This document shows, one piece after another, positions 24,653 to 31,839 of a stretch of DNA of 43,750 bases (positions within the stretch are counted from its first letter, which is position 1; each line of letters starts with the position of its first letter). The notes beneath the pieces were generated by a model, which was not told the origin of the DNA, made no database searches, and saw only the letters and a program-made list of their open reading frames with translations. The stretch comes from Geoalkalibacter sp. (GTDB taxonomy: Bacteria > Desulfobacterota > Desulfuromonadia > Desulfuromonadales > Geoalkalibacteraceae), in contig NZ_JAUVWH010000008.1 in NCBI RefSeq assembly GCF_030604225.1, positions 1 to 43,750 on the forward strand, given 5' to 3'. The translations under genes were made by a program, and so were the position numbers.

Positions 24653-25642
24653 ATGCGCAGCACGATGAAAACCCTGACCAAACGCACCCTTCTCGGCCTG
24701 GCCGCCCTGGTGGCCCTGAGCGGTCTTGCCCAGGCCGCGGCCCCCCAGGTGGATCCCAACCTGCCCGACTATCAGCGGACCCAGGGCGTCTCGGGCAACC
24801 TCAACAGCATGGGTTCCGACACCCTCAACAACCTGCTCACCTTCTGGGCGGAAGGTTTCCGCCGCGCCTATCCCAACGTCAACATCCAAATCGAGGGCAA
24901 GGGATCGAGCACCGCGCCGCCCGCTCTCATCGAAGGCACCGCCCAGATCGGCCCCATGTCGCGGGCGATGAAGAAAGAGGAAATCGAGAAGTTCGAGGAG
25001 CGCCACGGCTACCGTCCGACCGAAATCGCCGTGGCCCTGGATTCCCTGGCGGTGTACGTGAACAAGGACAACCCCATCGAGAGTTTGTCCCTGCCGCAGG
25101 TGGACGCCATCTTCTCCAAAACCCGCCTGGGCGGGCTGGCCGAGGACATCGTCACCTGGGGACAGGTCGGCCTCACCGGCGAGCTGGCGAGCCGCCCCAT
25201 CAGCATCTACGGGCGCAACAGCGCCTCGGGCACCTACGGCTTCTTCAAGGAAGTGGCTCTGTTCAAGGGCGACTTCAAACCCATCGTCAAGGAGCAGCCC
25301 GGCTCGGCCTCGGTGGTGCTGTCCGTGACCGAGGATAAGGCGGGCATCGGCTACTCGGGCATCGGCTACCGCACCTCGGGTGTCAAGGCCCTCGCCCTGG
25401 CCAAGAAGGACGGTGAAACCGCCTACGAACCGAGCTACGAGAACGTGCTGAGCGGCAAATATCCCCTGGGGCGCGCCCTCTACCTCTACATCGCCAAGAA
25501 GCCCGGCGAACCCCTCTCGCCCCTGGTGAAGGAATTCCTCAAATTCATCCTCTCCAAGGAAGGCCAGGAAATCGTGGTCAAGGACGGCTACCTGCCCCTG
25601 CCCCTCGATGTGGTGAATAAGCAGCTGGCGCTGCTTGACTAA
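24653..25642 (+). CDS. pstS: Phosphate-binding protein PstS
   Basis: A 329-residue periplasmic phosphate receptor. The signal peptide is around MKTLTKRTLLGLAALVALSG, with cleavage after AQA. Phosphate-site segments are visible: GSDTLNNLL, GKGSSTAPPALIEG, IGPMSRAMK and YGRNSASGTYGFFKE. Three in-frame ATG codons (24641, 24653, 24665) compete; 24653 fits best with the AAGGAG at 24635-24640, though 24665 is possible. It is preceded by the strongest Pho box of the locus and followed by a large hairpin before pstC. Confidence 0.93.
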   Translation: MRSTMKTLTKRTLLGLAALVALSGLAQAAAPQVDPNLPDYQRTQGVSGNLNSMGSDTLNNLLTFWAEGFRRAYPNVNIQIEGKGSSTAPPALIEGTAQIGPMSRAMKKEEIEKFEERHGYRPTEIAVALDSLAVYVNKDNPIESLSLPQVDAIFSKTRLGGLAEDIVTWGQVGLTGELASRPISIYGRNSASGTYGFFKEVALFKGDFKPIVKEQPGSASVVLSVTEDKAGIGYSGIGYRTSGVKALALAKKDGETAYEPSYENVLSGKYPLGRALYLYIAKKPGEPLSPLVKEFLKFILSKEGQEIVVKDGYLPLPLDVVNKQLALLD

Positions 25643-25689
25643 AGACAACCGACCGGGGCCGAGATCCTCTCTCGCCTCGCTACGCAGAC

Positions 25690-25732
25690 CGGGTCCCGGC
25701 AACGAAAGCCTTGCTTTCACTGCCGGGACCTG
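25690..25732 (+). repeat. Long intercistronic hairpin between pstS and pstC
   Basis: GGTCCCGGCA (25692-25701) pairs perfectly with TGCCGGGACC (25721-25730). Inside, GAAAGC (25704-25709) pairs with GCTTTC (25713-25718) around a 3-nt loop. No T-tract follows. Such hairpins after a binding-protein gene commonly protect the 5' message from 3' exonucleases, giving more receptor than permease. Confidence 0.75.
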
Positions 25733-25764
25733 AAGTTGTTTTCCTACTGTGGGACTGGGAGTAC

Positions 25765-27999
25765 ATGGACCAAAATCTCCTCAAACGCATCAAGCGGCGG
25801 GATCGGGTGGCGCGCTGGGTCATCACCGCCGGCGGCTTTTCCGTCATCTTCTGCGTGGCGCTCATCCTCGTACTGATCGTACGGGTGACCCTGCCCCTCT
25901 TTCAGGCCTCCAAGGCGGAGGTCTTCGCCAAGCTCGCCCCCGAGGCCCTGACGCAAAACGGCGCGCGGGTGCTGGCCGCGGGCCTCGACGACTATCTGGA
26001 GAATTCCTACGTTCTCGCCGCCGATGGCTCCCTGAGCCTGTTCAACACCCTGACCGGGGAGTTGCTGGGTCGCGAGCCGTTGGCGCCGCCCGGCGCCGCC
26101 GATGCCCTGCCGGTGGACCTGGAGCGCAGCGGCGCGCCGCTTTACACGCTGTTGTGGAGCGACGGCGCGGTGTCCGTCGACGCCCTGCGCTTCGTGCCGC
26201 GCTTCGATGAGCGCGGGCAGCGCAGCATCGTCCATCGCCTGGAGCGCCTCGGTGAATTTGCTTCCGTCGCGGGGGATGCGCCGCAACGCATCCTCGCCCG
26301 GCCGCGCAAGGAGGACGGCGTGGTGCTGGTGCGGCAGTTCGGCGACAGCCGATTGCTGGTGACCCATGAGGTGGTCACGCGCAGCCTGTTCGGCGGCGAA
26401 AGCCGCGAAGCCTTCGAGGTGGAACTCGGCGAGACCGCCGGTGAAGTCATCACCGCCCTGGCCCTGGACAGCGACGGCAGCGACCTCTACGCCGGCACCG
26501 CGCGCGGCGAGTTGCTGCACTGGTCCCTGAGCGACCCCCAGGCGCCGCGTCTGGCCGAGCGGGTGCAGGCCTTTCCCGACCGGCGTGCCATCACCGCCCT
26601 GGCCCTGGTGTTCGGCGATGCTTCCCTGGCCGTTGGGGATGAACAGGGCGGGCTGTCCACCTGGTTCCGGGTGCGGGTGGCGCCGGACCGCGCCGAGTTC
26701 GAGCTGCGCCACATTCACACCCTCAAGAGCCATCCCGCCGCGGTGACGGCCATCGTTCCCTCGCAGCGCGACAAATCCCTGCTCAGCCTCAACCGCAAGG
26801 GCACGGCCCATTACGATCACATGACCAGCGGTCGCCATCTGCTGGCCCTGGACGCCCTTAATCCCCTTGCCCAGGTGTCCCTCAACGGCCGCAACACCGG
26901 CCTCATCGCCCTGGACAGCCGCGGCGAGGCGCTGGTCTGGCGCCTGGACGTGCCCCACGCCGAAGTAAGCCTGCGTACCCTGTTCGGCAAGGTCTGGTAC
27001 GAGGGTTATCCCGAGCCGGCCTATGTCTGGCAGTCTTCATCGGGCACCGATGACTTCGAGCCCAAGATGAGCCTGACGCCCCTGATCTTCGGCACCATCA
27101 AGGGCACTTTCTACGCCATGCTGTTCGCCGTGCCCCTGGCGCTGCTGGCCGCCATCTACACCAGCAGCTTTGCCCGACCGCGCTTTCGCGAGATGGTCAA
27201 GCCGACGGTGGAGGTGATGGCCGCCATTCCCTCGGTGGTCATCGGCTTTCTCGCCGCCCTGTGGCTGGCGCCGCTGCTGGAGCGCAACATCGCCTCATTC
27301 TTTCTCAGCGCCGCCTTCATCCCGAGTTTTCTGCTGCTCGGTGTGCTGCTCTGGCAGGCGCTGCGCAAGATCGCCCCGCTGCGCAAGGTCGAGCGCGGGT
27401 TCGAGTTCCTCACCCTGGTGCCGATCCTGTTGCTGGCGATCTATGCCGCCTTCGCCCTGGGGCCCTGGTTCGAGCAGCTGGTGTTCGGCGGCGATTTCAA
27501 ACTCTGGCTGTTCAATGAGACCGGGGTGCGCTACGACCCGCGCAACTGCATCGTCATCGCCTTCGCCCTGGGCTTCGCGGTGATTCCCATCATCTTCACC
27601 ATCGCCGAGGATTCCCTCTCCAACGTGCCGGGCAGCCTCAAGGCCGCGTCCCTGGCCCTGGGCGCGAGCCGCTGGCAGACCGCCTGGCGGGTGGTGCTGC
27701 CCTCGGCGAGCCCGGGCATCTTCGCCGGCACCATGATCGGCCTGGGGCGCGCCATCGGCGAAACCATGATCGTGCTCATGGCCACCGGCAACACGGCGAT
27801 CATGGACTGGATCATCTTTAACGGCATGCGTCCGCTGTCGGCCAACATCGCCGTGGAGATTCCCGAGGCCCCGGTGGGCGGCACCCTTTACCGGGTGCTG
27901 TTTCTCTCCGCGGTCCTGTTGTTCATGATGACCTTTGTCCTCAACACCGCGGCGGAAGTCTTCCGCCAGCGGCTGCGCAAGAAATACGGCCGGTTCTGA
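25765..27999 (+). CDS. pstC: Phosphate ABC transporter permease PstC, long form with beta-propeller-like insert
   Basis: A 744-residue permease. TM1 is near residues 20-45 (VITAGGFSVIFCVALILVLI). About 370 residues of repeat-rich, WD40-like sequence follow (ALALDSDGSDLYAGTARGELLHWSL, ALALVFGDASLAVGDEQGGLSTW, SLLSLNRKGTAHYD). The normal permease core then runs from TPLIFGTIKGTFYAMLFAVPLALLA to the end, including the EAA-type loop SLKAASLALGASRWQTAWRVVLP. Long PstC proteins with such inserts are known in Pseudomonas and relatives. ATG at 25765 has GGGAG upstream. Confidence 0.9.
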   Translation: MDQNLLKRIKRRDRVARWVITAGGFSVIFCVALILVLIVRVTLPLFQASKAEVFAKLAPEALTQNGARVLAAGLDDYLENSYVLAADGSLSLFNTLTGELLGREPLAPPGAADALPVDLERSGAPLYTLLWSDGAVSVDALRFVPRFDERGQRSIVHRLERLGEFASVAGDAPQRILARPRKEDGVVLVRQFGDSRLLVTHEVVTRSLFGGESREAFEVELGETAGEVITALALDSDGSDLYAGTARGELLHWSLSDPQAPRLAERVQAFPDRRAITALALVFGDASLAVGDEQGGLSTWFRVRVAPDRAEFELRHIHTLKSHPAAVTAIVPSQRDKSLLSLNRKGTAHYDHMTSGRHLLALDALNPLAQVSLNGRNTGLIALDSRGEALVWRLDVPHAEVSLRTLFGKVWYEGYPEPAYVWQSSSGTDDFEPKMSLTPLIFGTIKGTFYAMLFAVPLALLAAIYTSSFARPRFREMVKPTVEVMAAIPSVVIGFLAALWLAPLLERNIASFFLSAAFIPSFLLLGVLLWQALRKIAPLRKVERGFEFLTLVPILLLAIYAAFALGPWFEQLVFGGDFKLWLFNETGVRYDPRNCIVIAFALGFAVIPIIFTIAEDSLSNVPGSLKAASLALGASRWQTAWRVVLPSASPGIFAGTMIGLGRAIGETMIVLMATGNTAIMDWIIFNGMRPLSANIAVEIPEAPVGGTLYRVLFLSAVLLFMMTFVLNTAAEVFRQRLRKKYGRF

Positions 28000-28012
28000 G
28001 GAGGCCCCGACT

Positions 28013-29635
28013 TTGAGCAATCTGCACGGCAAATCCATGAGAAAATTCTGGCGCACCGGCGAGCCCTGCGTGTGGTTCACCGGCGCCGCCCTGTCCCTGA
28101 CCCTGCTCATCGCCGCGACCCTGGTGGCGGTGGTGCTGGTCAACGGCCTCGGCGTGTTCTGGCCGTCGCGCGTGGCGCTGCTGGAACTCACCGACGGCAG
28201 TCGCCTCATCGGCGAGGTGATGCGTTTCGAGGAGCGCCCCGAGGGCGCCGGCGAGCGCCTGCAGCTCAAGATCGGCAACCGTGACCTCTACGGCCTGGAT
28301 TTTCGCTGGGTGAATGCCGATGAGGTGGCGCGCAAGAGCTTTCCCGAGGAGATCGTCGTGCTCGAACGCAGCGAGCACGGCAATTTTTACGGCTATCTGC
28401 GCGCGGTCGCGGCGCCGGGCCTCGATCTGCCCGCCGATCTCGCGCCCCTGGAGGCCTTTGGCCGGGCCTCGGTCGCGGTGGCGGAGCGGCAACGCGACAT
28501 TGATGCCCTTGGCGCGCGCCTCGCCGGGCTCAATTCGCAGCTCGAGCGCCTGCGCCTGCAACTGCTCAAGCTCGAATATCGCGGCCGGGGCGGCGAGGAT
28601 GCGGCGGTGCTCGACATCAAGCGCCGGCGCACGGTGCTCAAGGATGACTTCGAGCAACTAGTGGCGCGTCAGGGCCTGATGCTGGCCGAGCAGCGCCAGA
28701 TCCGCGCCGAGTTCGAGGAGGCCGGCGGGCGCGTCAAGGAGATCGCCCTGGCCGAGGTGGTGCGCCTCTATCAGCCCAACGCCATGTCGGTGCCCGCCAA
28801 GGCCTGGTTCTACCTCGGCAAGCTCAAGGAACTGCTGTTCGCCGAGCCGCGCGAGGCCAACACCGAGGGCGGGTTGTTTCCCGCCATCTTCGGCACGGTG
28901 ATCCTGGTGTTTCTCATGACCCTGGTGACCTTTCCCATGGGCGTGATCGCCGCCGTGTACCTGCGCGAATACGCCAAGGAGGGCCTGCTGGTGCGCATCG
29001 TGCGCATCGCGGTGAACAACCTGGCGGGCATCCCCTCGATTGTCTACGGCATTTTCGGCCTGGGCTTCTTCGTCTACGGGGTGGGCGGCGCCATCGACCA
29101 GCTGTTTTTCCCCGGGCGCCTGCCGACGCCGACCTTCGGCACCGGCGGCATCCTCTGGGCCAGCCTGACCCTGGCCCTGCTCACCGTGCCGGTGGTGATC
29201 GTCGCCACCGACGAGGCCCTGGGCGCCATTCCCGGCGGGGTGCGCGAGGGCTCCCTGGCCCTGGGCTCGACCAAGTTCCAGACCCTCATGCGCATCCTGC
29301 TGCCCATGGCCTCGCCGGGCATCATGACCGGGCTGATCCTGGCCATGGCGCGCGCCGCCGGCGAGGTGGCGCCGCTGATGATCACCGGGGTGGTCAAGCT
29401 TGCCCCGGCGCTGCCCCTCGACGGCACCTTTCCCTACCTGCACCTGGACCGCAAATTCATGCACCTGGGCTTTCACATCTACGACATCGGCTTTCAGTCG
29501 CCCAACGTCGAGGCGGCCAAGCCCATGGTGTTCGTCACCACCCTGCTGCTGGTGCTGATCGTGCTCGCCATGAGCAGCGTCGCCATCCGTTTGCGCAACA
29601 AGATGAAAAAACGCTACACTTACAGCACTTTCTAG
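28013..29635 (+). CDS. pstA: Phosphate ABC transporter permease PstA, long form with coiled-coil insert
   Basis: A 540-residue permease. TM1 is at about residues 22-45. A 230-residue extracytoplasmic insert follows, with a likely coiled coil (AVAERQRDIDALGARLAGLNSQLERLRLQLLKLEYR). The permease core starts near GLFPAIFGTVILVFLMTLVTFP and includes the EAA loop SLALGSTKFQTLMRILLP. The TTG at 28013 is eight bases after GAGGAGG and is my preferred start; an in-frame ATG at 28037 is the alternative. It pairs with the long PstC, so the two inserts may interact outside the membrane. Confidence 0.9.
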   Translation: MSNLHGKSMRKFWRTGEPCVWFTGAALSLTLLIAATLVAVVLVNGLGVFWPSRVALLELTDGSRLIGEVMRFEERPEGAGERLQLKIGNRDLYGLDFRWVNADEVARKSFPEEIVVLERSEHGNFYGYLRAVAAPGLDLPADLAPLEAFGRASVAVAERQRDIDALGARLAGLNSQLERLRLQLLKLEYRGRGGEDAAVLDIKRRRTVLKDDFEQLVARQGLMLAEQRQIRAEFEEAGGRVKEIALAEVVRLYQPNAMSVPAKAWFYLGKLKELLFAEPREANTEGGLFPAIFGTVILVFLMTLVTFPMGVIAAVYLREYAKEGLLVRIVRIAVNNLAGIPSIVYGIFGLGFFVYGVGGAIDQLFFPGRLPTPTFGTGGILWASLTLALLTVPVVIVATDEALGAIPGGVREGSLALGSTKFQTLMRILLPMASPGIMTGLILAMARAAGEVAPLMITGVVKLAPALPLDGTFPYLHLDRKFMHLGFHIYDIGFQSPNVEAAKPMVFVTTLLLVLIVLAMSSVAIRLRNKMKKRYTYSTF

Positions 29636-29644
29636 GACGAAGGC

Positions 29645-30430
29645 ATGACACCCAAGACCAGCGACATTGCGATTACCGATCCCGTCATCGAGGCGGACAA
29701 GCTGCATTTCTACTACGGCTCGAGCGAGGCCCTGCACGACATCAACCTGCGTTTTCCGCGCAAGCAGGTGACCGCCCTCATCGGTCCCTCGGGTTGCGGC
29801 AAATCGACCTTCCTGCGTTGCCTCAACCGCATGAACGACCTCATCGACAACACCCAGGTGGTGGGCAGCATCCGCCTCAACGGCACCGAGGTCAACTCGC
29901 CCAACATCGACGTCATCGAGCTGCGCCGCCGGGTGGGCATGGTGTTCCAGAAGTCCAATCCCTTTCCCAAGACGATCTTCGAGAACGTGATCTACGGCCT
30001 GCGCATCGCGGGCATCAAGAACAAGGCGGTGCTTGAGGAGACCTGCGAGAAGGCCCTGCGCGGCTCGGCTCTGTGGGACGAGGTCAAGGATCGCCTGCAC
30101 CAGTCGGCTTTGGGGCTCTCGGGTGGGCAGATGCAGCGTCTGTGCATCGCCCGCGCCATCGCCGTCAACCCCGAGGTGATCCTCATGGACGAGCCGTGCA
30201 GCGCCCTGGATCCCAAATCCACGGCGCGCGTCGAGGAACTGATCAGCGAACTGCGCGAGAACTACACCATCATCATCGTCACCCATAACATGCAGCAGGC
30301 CGCGCGGGTCTCGGACCACACGGCGTTTTTCTTCGAGGGGCTGCTGGTCGAATACGGCCCGACCAAGCAGATGTTTCTCAAACCCAAGCACAAGCAGACG
30401 GAAGACTACATCACCGGACGCTTCGGTTAA
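29645..30430 (+). CDS. pstB: Phosphate ABC transporter ATP-binding protein PstB
   Basis: A 261-residue ABC ATPase. Walker A is GPSGCGKST (about 49-57), the PstB-specific segment is [21 protein letters not shown], the signature is [14 protein letters not shown], Walker B is [13 protein letters not shown] and the switch His is in [17 protein letters not shown]. It lies 9 nt after pstA and energises phosphate import through PstCA. Confidence 0.96.
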   Translation: MTPKTSDIAITDPVIEADKLHFYYGSSEALHDINLRFPRKQVTALIGPSGCGKSTFLRCLNRMNDLIDNTQVVGSIRLNGTEVNSPNIDVIELRRRVGMVFQKSNPFPKTIFENVIYGLRIAGIKNKAVLEETCEKALRGSALWDEVKDRLHQSALGLSGGQMQRLCIARAIAVNPEVILMDEPCSALDPKSTARVEELISELRENYTIIIVTHNMQQAARVSDHTAFFFEGLLVEYGPTKQMFLKPKHKQTEDYITGRFG

Positions 30431-30441
30431 GGACTCTCGCC

Positions 30442-31104
30442 ATGACACTGCACATGCAACGCGAAATGGAAAAACTCAAGAAAAGCATCCTCGGTCTCGG
30501 CGCCCTGGTCGAGGAAACCGTGCAGAAGGCGGTGCTGGCGGTGGAAAACCGCGACATCGCCCTGGCCCAGGCGGTCATCGCCGGCGACGATCAGATCGAC
30601 GATCTCGAAGTTGATTTCGAGGAGGACTGCCTCAAGGTGCTGGCCCTGCACCAGCCGGTGGCCAACGATCTGCGCTTCATCATCGCGGCGCTCAAGATCA
30701 ACAATGATCTGGAGCGCATCGGCGATCTGGCCACCAACGTCGCCGAGCGCGCCCTGGCCCTCACCGAATTCGAGGCGATCCCCGCGCCCTTCGCGTTCTC
30801 GGCCATGGCGGACAAGGTCGAGGAAATGCTCAAGAAAAGCCTCGATGCCCTGGTCAACAACGATTTGCGCCTGGCGGCCCAGGTGTGCCGCATGGACGAC
30901 GAGGTCGACGGCCACCACAAAAACACCTACAGCCTGGTCAAGGAAGAGATCCGCAAGCACCCCGAGCGCCTCGACTGCCTGATGCACTATCTGTCCATTT
31001 CGCGGCATCTGGAGCGCATCGCCGACCTCGCCACCAATCTCGCCGAGGACGTGATTTACATGATCGAGGGCGATATCGTGCGCCATACCTCCCTGACCCG
31101 CTGA
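30442..31104 (+). CDS. phoU: Phosphate signalling protein PhoU
   Basis: A 220-residue all-helical protein made of two PhoU repeats, each with its metal-binding motif: ERIGDLATNVAERA and ERIADLATNLAEDV. It links PstSCAB transport state to PhoR and keeps the regulon off in high phosphate. It is the last gene of the phosphate operon, with an intrinsic terminator about 75 nt downstream. Confidence 0.95.
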   Translation: MTLHMQREMEKLKKSILGLGALVEETVQKAVLAVENRDIALAQAVIAGDDQIDDLEVDFEEDCLKVLALHQPVANDLRFIIAALKINNDLERIGDLATNVAERALALTEFEAIPAPFAFSAMADKVEEMLKKSLDALVNNDLRLAAQVCRMDDEVDGHHKNTYSLVKEEIRKHPERLDCLMHYLSISRHLERIADLATNLAEDVIYMIEGDIVRHTSLTR

Positions 31105-31175
31105 CGGCCAAGGCCCGGGGGCAGGGTGTGGTCGGTCCCGCGGGGCGCGGCGGCATCGCTTGCATTTTTTTTATG

Positions 31176-31212
31176 AAAAAAGTCGTTTCCCTTGGGGAAC
31201 GGCTTTTTTTTT
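31176..31212 (+). terminator. Intrinsic terminator after phoU
   Basis: AGTCGTTTCC (31181-31190) pairs with GGGAACGGCT (31195-31204) around a CTTG loop, including two G-U pairs, and is followed by a run of T. Flanking A and T tracts extend the stem. Confidence 0.85.
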
Positions 31213-31264
31213 GCAAAAACTCTGCGCTATACTGCGAAAATTGTCAGGCGCAAAGGAGTCATAC

Positions 31265-31693
31265 GTGCGGGACAAGGGAATCCTGGGGCTGCTGGTCGCG
31301 GCCCTGCTGTTGTGCGGAGGCACGGCGGCCCGGGCCTTCTGCTTCGAGGAAGCCGGCGCCGAATACAACGTGCCGCCGGGCCTTCTCTGGGCCATCGCCA
31401 AGGTCGAGTCGGGGTTCGATCCCCTGGCCTTTCAGCGCAACGCCAACGGCAGCACCGATTTCGGGGTGATGCAGATCAATTCGAGCTGGATCGGCCGCTG
31501 GCCCGATGTCAGCCTCGAAACCCTGCGCGATCCCTGCAGCAACGTGCGCATCGGCGCGCGGGTGCTGGCCGACTGCCTGGAGCGACACGGCTACACCTGG
31601 GAAGGAATCGGCTGCTACAACGCCCTGAGCATCGACAAGCGCGCCGCCTATGCCCGGCGGGTCATCGCGGTCATCGAGCGCATGCAGCCCTGA
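31265..31693 (+). CDS. IagB/IpgF-type lytic transglycosylase
   Basis: A 142-residue exported muramidase-like enzyme with signal peptide about residues 1-24. The lysozyme-like domain has the catalytic Glu48 in AIAKVESGFDPLA, then NANGSTDFGVMQINSSWI, DPCSNVRIGARVLADCL and RHGYTWEGIGCYNAL. These match IagB/IpgF/VirB1-type specialised transglycosylases, which open the wall for secretion or pilus machines. The GTG start has AAAGGAG six bases upstream. No secretion genes are adjacent, but the minor-pilin operon is 10 kb away. Confidence 0.87.
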   Translation: MRDKGILGLLVAALLLCGGTAARAFCFEEAGAEYNVPPGLLWAIAKVESGFDPLAFQRNANGSTDFGVMQINSSWIGRWPDVSLETLRDPCSNVRIGARVLADCLERHGYTWEGIGCYNALSIDKRAAYARRVIAVIERMQP

Positions 31694-31716
31694 GGTCGCC
31701 GCTGCGTCGGTCCATC

Positions 31717-31765
31717 GCCCCCCACCCCTGACGGGTCGGGGGGCCGTTGCACTTTTATTGTTTTT
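31717..31765 (+). terminator. GC-rich terminator-like hairpin
   Basis: CCCCCC (31718-31723) and CCC (31725-31727) pair with GGG (31733-31735) and GGGGGG (31738-31743). A T-rich tail begins about 8 nt after the stem, so termination is probable but not textbook. Confidence 0.55.
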
Positions 31766-31839
31766 GGAATGCCTGAATGCCGTGTTTTGCCGGAGGGGTT
31801 CGCCTTTCGGCAAGACCCTCGCGTAGGGGATGAGCTCTG

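Noticed and set aside
25690-25732. Intrinsic terminator between pstS and pstC
   Set aside because: No T-tract follows the stem and the operon continues; a stability or attenuation hairpin fits better.
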